13,639 bases of DNA from contig CP070743.1 in NCBI GenBank assembly GCA_020348185.1, forward strand, positions 1,530,264-1,543,902, read 5' to 3'. The DNA comes from Nitrospirota bacterium. Lineage in GTDB: Bacteria > Nitrospirota > Nitrospiria > Nitrospirales > UBA8639. Position numbers and translations under genes: made by a program. The notes under the pieces are model-generated. The model worked only from the letters and a program-made list of their open reading frames with translations, made no database searches and had not been told where the DNA came from. Of the stretch, positions 1-7,586 are shown in pieces; positions within the stretch are counted from its first letter, which is position 1, and each line of letters opens with the position of its first letter.

Positions 1-2
1 CC

Positions 3-854
3 CCCTTAGCCCTTGCCACGGTTGCAGAAATGTTTTCCCAGCGACGAGGAGAGGCGTTAGGGTGGTACACCTCGGCCACGCAAGGAGGTGGATTACTCGG
101 TCCCATGCTTGGTGGGATTTTGGTCTATTCCATTGGCTTTACCCCAACCTTTTTGACCGCTGGGGTCATTGGAGCCCTCAGCGTCACCGTATTTTTCTTT
201 ATCCCAAAACAGGAATCATCAAAACAGCGTAAGACTCAGTCATTGAAATTTATTATTGGCGAATTCCTAGATGGATTAACCAGTGTGGTCAAACACTCCG
301 GAATGCTTGCTACAAGTTTTGCCGAAGCGGCCAAGATGATGGCGAACGGCACACTCATGGCCTTTCTCCCACTCTATGGACTATCGATTGGTCTCAACGC
401 GGCAGAGATAGGATTATTATTTGGTATCCAGGCTCTCACTTCGCTATTGTCCAAACCGACCATGGGACGCGTTTCCGACCGATTGGGCCGAGAACCCCTT
501 ATCCTCCTCGGGCTGTGCTGTTGTGGAGGAATGATCATCTTTATGCCTCAGACGGATATGTTTTCCCTGTTACTCATCCTCGCGGCTGGATTCGGCTTTG
601 GGGAGGCTTTGGTGACTTCCTCATCTGCGGCATTGATCGCAGATCTATGTCAAGGTAAATCGATTGGGGCCGGTATGGGATTGAGGGGAACGATCATGGA
701 TGTCGGACATGCCAGCGGTCCCCTCGTTGCCGGATATCTGATTGGCCATATCAGTTATTTCGGAGGATTTGCCATCATCGGCGCCATTCAATTCCTCTCG
801 GCATTGTTTTTTGGCCTGATAATGATGGGGATCAAGAAACCTGCCGTGTTATAA
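3..854 (+). CDS. MFS transporter, 5' end outside window
   Basis: The frame is open from the first bases, and the residues before the first Met (PLALATVAE) continue the family pattern, so the gene is cut by the left edge and the Met at base 30 is internal. What remains looks like the end of TM4 followed by TM5-12: a Gly-rich helix (GGGLLGPMLGG), a hydrophobic helix ending in FFFIPKQ, a charged central loop, then six more helices. The loop motif GRVSDRLGREP, just after the seventh/eighth helix, is the C-half copy of the MFS G-x-x-S-D-R-x-G-R signature. The layout fits a 12-TM drug or metabolite efflux-type permease of the inner membrane. The substrate cannot be read from what is visible. It ends with TAA, 38 bases before a small membrane-protein gene. 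Confidence 0.9.
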   Translation, partial: PLALATVAEMFSQRRGEALGWYTSATQGGGLLGPMLGGILVYSIGFTPTFLTAGVIGALSVTVFFFIPKQESSKQRKTQSLKFIIGEFLDGLTSVVKHSGMLATSFAEAAKMMANGTLMAFLPLYGLSIGLNAAEIGLLFGIQALTSLLSKPTMGRVSDRLGREPLILLGLCCCGGMIIFMPQTDMFSLLLILAAGFGFGEALVTSSSAALIADLCQGKSIGAGMGLRGTIMDVGHASGPLVAGYLIGHISYFGGFAIIGAIQFLSALFFGLIMMGIKKPAVL

Positions 855-892
855 TGCGAAGACCTTGGAATCTTTAAGGAGCGGTTTTTCCA

Positions 893-1018
893 ATGGACGA
901 TACGATGGCAACCGGCGATATCATCATAGGTCTTCTCGCAGCCCTTGGAGTTGTGGTGTTGGTTGCGGTATTTTTCTTTGTTGTCAAAAGAGTAATTTTT
1001 AGCAAAGAGGAGGAGTAG
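893..1018 (+). CDS. 41-residue single-span membrane protein
   Basis: A short open frame, ATG to TAG, lies between the MFS gene and riboflavin synthase. An AAGGAG Shine-Dalgarno at 876-881 sits 11 bases before the ATG. The product starts with an acidic, polar stretch (MDDTMATGD), continues as one long hydrophobic helix of about 22 residues (from IIIGLL to FFFVV), then ends in KRVIFSKEEE. The basic residues just after the helix suggest an N-out, C-in inner-membrane anchor. I recognise no family. The clean ribosome site, the helix and the charge pattern argue for a real gene. It could be a small partner of the upstream transporter or simply an independent small membrane protein. Confidence 0.6.
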   Translation: MDDTMATGDIIIGLLAALGVVVLVAVFFFVVKRVIFSKEEE

Positions 1019-1126
1019 AGCCATCTTTTCTTTACATCTTCCCATCCGATATTGAGGCGAGGGATACTCCGCTTCTCCTTTGCGATGGGAAAAGGGTAGC
1101 TGATAGTCTTTTGAAAGAGAGCAGAA

Positions 1127-1783
1127 ATGTTTAGCGGAATAGTTGAAGAAATGGGGGCCTTGAAGGCCGTGAAAAAAAGCCTAGGCGGGGCACGAATGTC
1201 CATCCTTGCTTCAACTGTTCTTCAAGATTTGAAAATCGGGGAAAGTGTCAGTGTATCGGGTACATGTTTAACGGTCACAGGAGTTGAAGATCAAGAATTT
1301 TTCGTGGACGTTTCATCCGAGACTCTCAATCGGACCACATTAGGATCAGCGACGGCTGGCACCCCCGTGAACCTGGAGCGGGCCATGAAACTCAACGAAC
1401 GCATCGGTGGTCATCTCGTGACTGGGCATATCGATGGGATGGGACTCATTAGAGGAAGGGTCGCCGATGGGAATAGTGTCCACATCACCATTGAGGCTCC
1501 GGACGAAATTTTGCGATATTGTGTCCAAAAGGGGTCAATTACTGTAGACGGTATCAGTTTGACCATTAATACGGTGTCTGAAAAGGCATTTTCGGTTGCC
1601 ATTATCCCGCATACGGCCAAAGTGACCACTATGGGCTTGAAACAACTTGGCGACTCGGTCAATCTTGAAAATGACCTTATCGGCAAATATGTCGAACGAC
1701 TTCTTCAAAACAGCGGTCAACTTCCTGTCAGTCCGCAGCCAGTGATCGATCGGGATTATCTTCAAAAACGTGGGCTCATATAA
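1127..1783 (+). CDS. ribE: Riboflavin synthase, alpha chain
   Basis: Catalyses the last step of riboflavin synthesis: two 6,7-dimethyl-8-ribityllumazine molecules dismutate into riboflavin plus the pyrimidinedione precursor. It is a cytosolic homotrimer, each chain made of two lumazine-binding beta-barrels. The 218 residues match the usual length (about 200-220). The N-terminal barrel begins MFSGIVEEMG, close to the family start MFTGIVE, and contains SVSGTCLTV (42-50) with the catalytic-region Ser and Cys. The second barrel starts near GGHLVTGHIDG (94-104) and carries VDGISLT (140-146), IIPHT (159-163) and NLEND (179-183). The ATG is fixed by homology, although its ribosome site (GAAAGAGAG) is only fair. 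Other rib genes are not adjacent, and I found no FMN riboswitch in the 108-base leader. The symbol is ribE in most nomenclature (ribC in E. coli). Confidence 0.96.
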   Translation: MFSGIVEEMGALKAVKKSLGGARMSILASTVLQDLKIGESVSVSGTCLTVTGVEDQEFFVDVSSETLNRTTLGSATAGTPVNLERAMKLNERIGGHLVTGHIDGMGLIRGRVADGNSVHITIEAPDEILRYCVQKGSITVDGISLTINTVSEKAFSVAIIPHTAKVTTMGLKQLGDSVNLENDLIGKYVERLLQNSGQLPVSPQPVIDRDYLQKRGLI

Positions 1784-1794
1784 TCCCATTTCGA

Positions 1795-1950
1795 ATGCTC
1801 CAAGGACGCCCCCTTATTCGCCTTTTTCTTGTCGTGACCCTGTTTATTATTATCATTCCGAGTATCCTTTGGGGTGTTGTCCAACTCTACGAAGTGATAT
1901 GTTCCTCATGTGGTTGTTGTGAGGGAATGCCCCGGCCAGGAAGCCCATAG
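1795..1950 (+). CDS. 51-residue membrane protein with Cys-rich tail
   Basis: A short ATG-to-TAG frame starts 11 bases after riboflavin synthase. The product has a basic start (MLQGRPLIR), one strong hydrophobic helix (LFLVVTLFIIIIPSILWGVV) and then a tail with the pattern CSSCGCCEGMPRPGSP, which holds four Cys within seven residues. That arrangement would place the Cys cluster on the periplasmic side if the positive-inside rule holds, or next to the membrane if it is cytosolic. No Shine-Dalgarno of note precedes the ATG, so translation may be coupled to the upstream gene. I do not recognise the family. Its amino-acid pattern is too membrane-like to be chance in my view, but the evidence is limited. 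Confidence 0.45.
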   Translation: MLQGRPLIRLFLVVTLFIIIIPSILWGVVQLYEVICSSCGCCEGMPRPGSP

Positions 1951-2035
1951 CAGACGGTAGAAACACCCAACCAATCAAACATTGTGACCTTTGTGATCCA
2001 ACCATTATTCACTACCCCAAAAGGAGAACTATAGG

Positions 2036-3289
2036 ATGGCAAAAATCACTCCCTTCCGGGCTGTAAGGCCCAAGCCCGAACTCGCTGCCCAAGTCGCAGC
2101 TCCTCCATACGACGTGCTTTCATTAGAAGAGGCGCGAGACATGGCCAAGGGAAATCCGTATAGCTTTCTCCGCGTGAGTCGAGCCGAACTCGAACTCCCA
2201 GCGGAGACTGATTCCTATTCCCCAGCTGTCTATGAAAAAGGAGCAGAAAACTTACGTCATCTCATCAAAGATGGGATTCTTTTCCAGGAAGCCCAACCTC
2301 TTTTAGGTGTATACCGACAGCGGTGGGGAACGCATGAGCAGACGGGCTTAGTGGCACTCGCGTCTATCGACGAATACGATCGTGGAATTATTAAAAGACA
2401 TGAGCTCACCCGCCCCGTAAAAGAAACAGATCGGGTTCGCATCATCAAAACTCATGAATCTCAATCCGGGCCAGTCTTGCTATTTTTCAACCGCAAAGCC
2501 AAGTTCGATCGCTGGCTCGAAGGTGTCACCTCAACCTCGCCGGATTTCAATTTTGTTGCTGATGATGAGGTGGAACACACAGTATGGAGTGTGAGGGAAC
2601 CCTCCCAAATCCAAACGCTGGTGGAAGATTTTCGGGAAATTGAGGCATTGTACATTGCCGACGGACATCACCGATGTGCGGCTGCAAGTCGAGTTCGAGC
2701 CATGCGTGACGACCCAACCTCAACTGCCCAGGACAACCACACTGGTGGTTTTTTATCTGTGATTTTTCCCCATGATCATCTTCAAGTTCTTCCGTATAAC
2801 CGCGTGGTTCGTGATCTAAACAGTCTGACACCAAAACAATTTATCGATAGGTTGAGCCAAGGCTACGATCTGCAGGTGGCCAATAATCCTGGAGAACCAC
2901 CTCCGCACGGATTTGACATGTATCTGGAAGGTCAATGGCAAAGGGCAACCCCGAAGGGAACCCAAAAGCTTTCGTCTGAATTTGAGGGGGATCCGGTCCG
3001 CTCTTTGGCAGTATCAGTCTTGACGAATCAGGTGTTAGACCCACTATTGGGAATATCAGACCAACGCTCTGACCCACGAATTGATTTTGTCGGAGGAGTT
3101 CGCGGTCCAGAGGAACTTGCGGCTATGGTGAATCAGGGTCATTGGTCGGTGGCATTCTGGTTGTACCCCACCACAGTGGCTGAACTCATGGCGGTCTCGG
3201 ATGCCGAACGCATCATGCCCCCCAAAAGTACGTGGTTTGAGCCAAAACTCCGGGACGGATTGTTTATCCATATGTTACGCGACTCGTGA
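2036..3289 (+). CDS. DUF1015 family protein (DGHHR motif)
   Basis: This 417-residue protein matches the DUF1015 family in length and in motif order: KITPFRAVRP at the start, APPYDVLS (22-29), HELTRP (122-127), THESQSGPVLLF (139-150), YIADGHHRCAAA (206-217), FPHDHLQVLPYNRVV (244-258), GGVRGPEEL near the C-terminus and the closing KSTWFEPKLRDGLF. The DGHHR motif and the overall pattern resemble ParB/sulfiredoxin-fold kinases. From memory, some DUF1015 members have been shown to phosphorylate free L-serine, but I cannot verify this for the present protein. No signal peptide or membrane span is visible, so it is cytosolic. The start is well supported: AAAAGGAG at 2019-2026 lies nine bases before the ATG. 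The gene converges with acs across a 54-base gap. Confidence 0.88.
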   Translation: MAKITPFRAVRPKPELAAQVAAPPYDVLSLEEARDMAKGNPYSFLRVSRAELELPAETDSYSPAVYEKGAENLRHLIKDGILFQEAQPLLGVYRQRWGTHEQTGLVALASIDEYDRGIIKRHELTRPVKETDRVRIIKTHESQSGPVLLFFNRKAKFDRWLEGVTSTSPDFNFVADDEVEHTVWSVREPSQIQTLVEDFREIEALYIADGHHRCAAASRVRAMRDDPTSTAQDNHTGGFLSVIFPHDHLQVLPYNRVVRDLNSLTPKQFIDRLSQGYDLQVANNPGEPPPHGFDMYLEGQWQRATPKGTQKLSSEFEGDPVRSLAVSVLTNQVLDPLLGISDQRSDPRIDFVGGVRGPEELAAMVNQGHWSVAFWLYPTTVAELMAVSDAERIMPPKSTWFEPKLRDGLFIHMLRDS

Positions 3290-3343
3290 CGAACTTACAC
3301 TTTTTCGCTGAACTTGCCTGAGGTGCAGGGGCCCCAATATTGG

Positions 3344-5230
3344 TTATTCTTCCAGAGTGGATATATCCCCGGGATCTTGCCCAAGTTCTTTGGCTTTTAA
3401 GACACGGCGCATAATTTTTCCTGAACGGGTTTTTGGCAAAGAGGGCACGACTTCAATTTCTCTGGGAACGGCGATTTTCCCCAACTCTCTTAATACATGA
3501 TCTTTGAGACTCTTGATGAGGTCCGTGCTTTCATGTTCCCCCTGTTTGAGAATCACAAAGGCTTTGATCATCTCACCGGCCGTTGGATGGGGTTTCCCAA
3601 TCACCGCAGCTTCGACAACCGATTCGTGGCTGACTAAGGCACTTTCCACTTCGGCAGTGCCAATTCGGTTTCCCGCGACCTTTACCACATCATCAGCACG
3701 ACCCATAAACCAAAGGTAACCATCTTCATCTTTATGGCAGACATCTCCCGCCGTATAGACGCCGGGAATGGTATTCCAATACAGCAGATACCGATCCGGA
3801 TCTTTATAGATCGTTCGCATCATGGAAGGCCATGGTTTCGTGATGACCGCAAAACCTCCGCCATGATCGGTATTCTTCCCTTCCCGATCCACAACATCGG
3901 CTTCAACGCCAAGGAAGGGACGAGTAGCTGAGCCAGGCTTTAAGGGAACGGAGGGGAGGGGAGTGACCATAATCATTCCTGTTTCGGTTTGCCACCAGGT
4001 ATCCATGATGGGCTTGGTTCCACCGGTGACGCGATGGAACCATTCCCACGCTTCAGGGTTGATGGGTTCACCAACCGACCCTAACACTTTCAACGAGGAG
4101 AGGTCATATTTTTTTGGCCAGTCTTCCCCGTATTTCATCAGCAACCGGATAGCTGTCGGCGTGGTATAAAAGATGGAGACTCCATACTGTTCGATCAGAT
4201 CCCACCAACGACCAGGATTAGGGTAATCAGGCTTTCCTTCAGCCGTCAAAATCGTGGCACCATTCAAAAGTGGTCCGTAAACGATGTAACTATGACCGGT
4301 GACCCATCCTGGGTCAGCGACACAGAAATACACATCTTCATCTTTGAGGTCAAAGACATATTTGGTGGTAATATACGTTCCAACCATATACCCGCCGTGC
4401 ACATGAACTACGCCTTTAGGTTTTCCCGTGGTGCCCGAGGTGTACAGGATGTAGAGGGGCGTCTCAGAATCTAACGGTATGGCCTCACAATCCGTGGACT
4501 GACCTTGCACCCACTCATCCCAATCGATTTCCTTGGGAGCCGTCAGTGGGAAATGACCTTTTTCGCGCTGCACCACAATGACTTTTTCGACCAAGGGGCA
4601 ATTCGATACGGCTTCATCTACAACGGTCTTTAACGGAATTTTCTTTCCTCTGTCGTACCCCAAATCAGCCGTGACAACTACGCGGGCTTCCGCATCCTGA
4701 ATCCGAGATTGAAGAGCTGGTGCACTGAATCCGGAATACACCACAGAATGAATGAGCCCAATCCGGGCACAGGCTAACATCACGAAGATCTGCTCGGGGA
4801 TCTTGGGGAGATAGATGGTGACTCGATCTCCCTTGTGAAGGCCCAATGATTTGAGCGCATTAGCACTTTTGTTCACCTCCCGATGAAGCGCGGCATAGGT
4901 AAAAATTCGCTCTTGTCCGTCTTCGCCAACCCAAATAACCGCAACTTTGTTTTTTCGCCAGGATTTGGTGTGACGATCCAAACAGTTATACGAAATATTG
5001 CACGTCGCCCCCAAAAACCATTTTGCCCAAGGGTAATTCCATTCAAGGACTTTATTCCATGGTGAAAACCAGTCCAGCTCTTTGGCGATCCCCTCCCAAA
5101 AATTTTCTGGATCTTCAATCGATTGTTTGTATGCCTGCTCATAGTTCTGGATATAGGTGCCAGACTTAATTGAATCAGAAGGCTGGATCACACGACTGGT
5201 TTTCTGAAGCGTTTCAATCGTCTCGGCCAT
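3344..5230 (-). CDS. acs: Acetyl-CoA synthetase
   Basis: An AMP-forming enzyme that activates acetate in two steps, acetate plus ATP to acetyl-AMP and then acetyl-CoA, in the cytosol. The 628 residues are close to the usual 640-650. Visible in order: the N-terminal Acs region (NYEQAYKQSIEDPENFW), the P-loop YTSGTTGKPKG (263-273), SVGEPINPEAWEWF (385-398), TWWQTETG (411-418) with the Trp that restricts the pocket to acetate, the hinge GRADDVVKVAGNRIG (510-524), and the C-terminal PKTRSGKIMRR. Lys605 in the last motif is the residue that Pat-type acetyltransferases modify to switch off Acs enzymes. The start is supported by AAAGGAG (5246-5240), nine bases before the ATG. A promoter lies upstream. 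The enzyme probably serves acetate scavenging or recycling. Confidence 0.97.
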   Translation of the reverse strand: MAETIETLQKTSRVIQPSDSIKSGTYIQNYEQAYKQSIEDPENFWEGIAKELDWFSPWNKVLEWNYPWAKWFLGATCNISYNCLDRHTKSWRKNKVAVIWVGEDGQERIFTYAALHREVNKSANALKSLGLHKGDRVTIYLPKIPEQIFVMLACARIGLIHSVVYSGFSAPALQSRIQDAEARVVVTADLGYDRGKKIPLKTVVDEAVSNCPLVEKVIVVQREKGHFPLTAPKEIDWDEWVQGQSTDCEAIPLDSETPLYILYTSGTTGKPKGVVHVHGGYMVGTYITTKYVFDLKDEDVYFCVADPGWVTGHSYIVYGPLLNGATILTAEGKPDYPNPGRWWDLIEQYGVSIFYTTPTAIRLLMKYGEDWPKKYDLSSLKVLGSVGEPINPEAWEWFHRVTGGTKPIMDTWWQTETGMIMVTPLPSVPLKPGSATRPFLGVEADVVDREGKNTDHGGGFAVITKPWPSMMRTIYKDPDRYLLYWNTIPGVYTAGDVCHKDEDGYLWFMGRADDVVKVAGNRIGTAEVESALVSHESVVEAAVIGKPHPTAGEMIKAFVILKQGEHESTDLIKSLKDHVLRELGKIAVPREIEVVPSLPKTRSGKIMRRVLKAKELGQDPGDISTLEE

Positions 5231-5294
5231 GGAAGGGGACTCCTTTAGTTAAGTAGTATGTAGATAGGCAATCAATTTACGAAATGTTGAGGTC

Positions 5295-5323
5295 ATTATG
5301 CTAATGTTCAAGAGAGGCTGCAA
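5295..5323 (-). promoter_or_regulatory. Probable sigma-70 promoter of acs
   Basis: Read on the minus strand, TTGCAG (5323-5318) and CATAAT (5300-5295) are separated by exactly 17 bases. They match the -35 box at four of six and the -10 box at five of six positions. Transcription would begin near 5288, giving a leader of about 58 bases before the acs ATG. I see no obvious activator site. This is a consensus match only. Confidence 0.5.
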
Positions 5324-5368
5324 GGGTTGGGCCCTCCCATGGAGGAATGACTTCATGACTAAAATTTG

Positions 5369-5503
5369 TAAAAGTCCCAATGTCAAAAAGTCAAAGAGTT
5401 AAAGGGGGCAGTAGGTTTTGAAATGATAAATCTTAAGGGCGCTAGCGCTTTTAGATTTTTCCTTTCTGCGGACTTTTCGATTTTTCGACCCTTTCAGACT
5501 TTT
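5369..5503. repeat. Imperfect inverted repeat around a GC palindrome
   Basis: The spacer between acs and the DUF4301 gene holds two AAAAGTC copies on the left (5370-5376, 5386-5392) and two complementary GACTTTT copies on the right (5471-5477, 5497-5503, the last reaching the DUF4301 stop codon). They lie nearly symmetrically about the perfect 10-bp palindrome GCGCTAGCGC (5439-5448). The palindrome can fold as a short stem, extended by wobble and A-T pairs, and is followed on the + strand by TTTTAGATTTTT. The simplest role is termination of the DUF4301 transcript or a bidirectional stop, but on the minus strand the U-tract is poor. It could instead be a dispersed intergenic element. The rest of the spacer (5231-5368) carries the acs ribosome site and promoter, and I see nothing else in it. 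Confidence 0.45.
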
Positions 5504-7076
5504 AGACTTGTCCCGCTGATCGAGCCGGCTGATGTTCAGGGCGAAGTAAGTCGAAAATGGTTTTGACCGGATTAAAGGTGATATGAGGGACCTCTATAAA
5601 GAGGGTATTCCAATTAGCCATGGCCCCATTCCAAAGGCCGGGGAGTTCAAGGGCTTTCAAGTCACGCCCCTCATGAGATTTTCGTGAGATCGTTCCCGTA
5701 TCCGGGTCAGAAAAATCCTTTAAATTAAATGCCTTGCCCTGAAAATCCTTTAGCCCACACACCAAGTCTACCGGATTAAAATGTGTAGACGATCTCCAGA
5801 TCGCTTGTTGTTCAGACGAATGGGGATCAACCTGCGAGGACTCCACAATCTGCAGTGATAGAGAACCATTCGAGTGTTTAACCCAAAAAGGACCACCGCC
5901 GGGTTCCCCCGTGTTCGATACCATGCCGCAAACTCGAATGGGGCGATTAAATTGTCGAAGGAAAAAGGTCTTTTGTTGCTGTCTTGACCAATTGGTGAAT
6001 TCATCGGGATTTGAAAGGCCTAAAACCTCTTGAGTAAAGGTCATCATATTTCGGCAATGTTCAGCAGTGAATTCGTCACGCATAAGAATTCTTAAATGGG
6101 AAAAAAGCTTTTCTTGTACACTGATCAAATATCCACCTAACGCTTTTTTATAACGAGTTGTCGTATCTATGAGTCTATCGTGAACAACGTTATCGATATT
6201 TTTAATGAAGACAATATCTCCTTGTAGGTTACTGAGGTTTTCCAAGAGTGCACCGTGTCCACCAGGACGAAACACGAGTCTCCCATTGTTCCCGCGAAAT
6301 GGTTGATTCTGCAAATCAACCGCCAGGGTATCCGAGGACGATTTTTGTTGGGAACAAGTCATATCAAGAAATGCTGTATTCGGATCAAAATGAGAACCAA
6401 AGGCAGAAAGATATTGCTCCACCAATTCTTGGTGTTCCGGGGAGACTGTAAAATGTAAATGAACCGTGTTCGTTGAATCCTTGGCATACGCAAGGCCTTC
6501 GAATATATGTTCCTCGATTGGTGTCCGGGTATGTTGTGGATACCGATGAAATTTGATAAGCCCCTTGGGAAGTCGGGCATAGTTTAAACCAGGTGAGAAT
6601 AAAAGGTGCTTGAGAATAGGCCCATATTGATGTGCCTGGAGAAGATGGGAAAGTTTTAACCCTTGTTTGGACACCTCGGCGGCAAGATCATCGAAAAACG
6701 CAAATGACGTCATCTTCGAAAAAAAATGGTGACATTCATTTTGATCAGATCCCGAAGGCACACTGTTCCCGCAATCATCTTGGGTGAGGGACGAAGCGGC
6801 ATTCCAATAAGCCAGTAATGTTTTAAACATTCGGCTTGCCGCTCCGGATGCGGGTACGAATTTTGTTACACGACCGGATAATTCGGCTTGGTGAAACAGA
6901 TTCGCATAATAGTCGAGTTCTGAAGAGGAGAGGCAGGTGATTCCATTTCCAATCGTGCAGGGACGATCAAGTATTGTGAAGGGGACTCCCCGCCGAAAGA
7001 TGGCGAGTTGCTCTTCAACCAATTTGGGTGGGATACCCTTATCCCAGAATTGCTGTTGATCCGGCTCAGAGAACAT
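5502..7076 (-). CDS. DUF4301 family protein, nucleotidyltransferase-like
   Basis: A 524-residue cytosolic protein with no signal or membrane segment. It fits the DUF4301 family (about 500 residues): an N-terminal helical region (LAIFRRGVPFTILDRP, then IGNGI), FVPASGAASRMFK (73-85), RPGGHGALLENL (270-281), VFIKNIDNVV (289-298), NTGEPGGGPFWV (388-399) and ELPGLWNGAMANWNT (477-491). The early Gly/Ala-rich loop ending in R-M-F-K, the P-G-G-H-G block and K-N-I-D-N are placed like the nucleotide-binding loop, PGGHG and N-x-D-N blocks of UDP-sugar pyrophosphorylases, so I infer a GT-A-like nucleotidyltransferase fold. No substrate is known to me. The ATG at 7076 lacks a clear ribosome site, but no standard start codon lies close upstream. 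A 138-base gap separates it from the small gene upstream on the same strand, and I see no certain signal in that gap. Confidence 0.85.
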   Translation of the reverse strand: MFSEPDQQQFWDKGIPPKLVEEQLAIFRRGVPFTILDRPCTIGNGITCLSSSELDYYANLFHQAELSGRVTKFVPASGAASRMFKTLLAYWNAASSLTQDDCGNSVPSGSDQNECHHFFSKMTSFAFFDDLAAEVSKQGLKLSHLLQAHQYGPILKHLLFSPGLNYARLPKGLIKFHRYPQHTRTPIEEHIFEGLAYAKDSTNTVHLHFTVSPEHQELVEQYLSAFGSHFDPNTAFLDMTCSQQKSSSDTLAVDLQNQPFRGNNGRLVFRPGGHGALLENLSNLQGDIVFIKNIDNVVHDRLIDTTTRYKKALGGYLISVQEKLFSHLRILMRDEFTAEHCRNMMTFTQEVLGLSNPDEFTNWSRQQQKTFFLRQFNRPIRVCGMVSNTGEPGGGPFWVKHSNGSLSLQIVESSQVDPHSSEQQAIWRSSTHFNPVDLVCGLKDFQGKAFNLKDFSDPDTGTISRKSHEGRDLKALELPGLWNGAMANWNTLFIEVPHITFNPVKTIFDLLRPEHQPARSAGQV

Positions 7077-7214
7077 GGTGCCAAGGGCAATTTCGAGTTT
7101 TTGTTTTCAGGTTACAAGAAAGCTAATTCTTCCACGCTAAAGATTAGACGTAGAAATTGGGGATTCACCACCCCTGTTGGTTTCCAAGGGTGAGTTGAAT
7201 GTTACAGAACGCCT

Positions 7215-7385
7215 TTAATCCTGTGAGCCGCCGGTTAGGTATCCTAATCCGATTTTTATCGCTCGACGGGTCACTTCGGTCCATCGATTTTCCGGGTATT
7301 CAGCTAAAACTTTAGCGACTTTAGGATCCTGAATATCAAGTTGGGTTATCTTAATAATGCCATCTTCGATTCTCACTTCCCCCAT
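7215..7385 (-). CDS. 56-residue protein of unknown function
   Basis: A short frame on the minus strand with a strong ribosome site: GGGAGG (7398-7393), seven bases before the ATG. The product begins MGEVRIEDGIIKI, then has QLDIQDPKVAKVLAEYPE and TEVTRRAIKIGLGYL, and ends GGSQD. It reads as a beta-strand followed by two amphipathic helices. The block D-P-x-V-x-x-V-L-x-x-Y-P plus A-I-K-I-G-L looks like an N-terminal helical module that I believe also occurs in longer bacterial proteins, but I cannot name the family. It has no signal peptide or membrane span and is soluble and roughly neutral. It is divergent from the lipoprotein operon and shares the 7386-7586 regulatory gap with it. It may be co-transcribed with the DUF4301 gene downstream. 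Confidence 0.75.
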   Translation of the reverse strand: MGEVRIEDGIIKITQLDIQDPKVAKVLAEYPENRWTEVTRRAIKIGLGYLTGGSQD

Positions 7386-7468
7386 ATGGTGTCCTCCCTA
7401 GAGAAAATCTTATAAAAATAATGTGGTGCGGCCCCGAACTGTCATGGGCGTATTTGCTTTTCAATTCC

Positions 7469-7538
7469 TTGACAGCCCATGGGGGCGATGTTAGCATTTT
7501 TCCTACGAATTTCGCTAATAAAAGCCGCTCGTTATAAT
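7469..7538 (+). promoter_or_regulatory. Promoter region of the lipoprotein operon
   Basis: Two candidates lie upstream of the ATG at 7587. The first is a perfect -35 TTGACA (7469-7474), 17 bases, then TAGCAT (7492-7497, four of six). The second is a perfect -10 TATAAT (7533-7538) without a good -35. Starts would fall near 7504 or 7545. Either one excludes the longer frame that opens at 7479. Two short inverted pairs surround the first -35: CTGTCA/TGACAG (7440-7445 with 7470-7475) and CATGGGC/GCCCATG (7444-7450 with 7475-7481). They could be an operator. Confidence 0.5.
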
Positions 7539-7586
7539 ACGCCGGTGCGGAACATAGATAGCAATATTAAACTAGGGGGAAATACC

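Noticed and set aside
1019..1126. FMN riboswitch in the riboflavin synthase leader
   Set aside because: There is a TTCCCATC/GATGGGAA stem (1039-1046 with 1084-1091), but I find none of the conserved FMN-aptamer blocks.
1982..1996. CRP-like site from two TTGTGA copies upstream of the DUF1015 gene
   Set aside because: The copies are direct, not inverted, and no good promoter lies at a matching distance.
3290..3343. Terminator between the DUF1015 gene and acs
   Set aside because: GGGGCCCC (3328-3335) and CCAATATTGG (3334-3343) are palindromes without a loop or a following T-run; too weak to call.
7479..7586. N-terminal extension of the first LPP20-like protein from ATG 7479
   Set aside because: Both promoter candidates lie inside this stretch, and the start at 7587 has a ribosome site and gives a normal lipoprotein signal; the extension would bury it.
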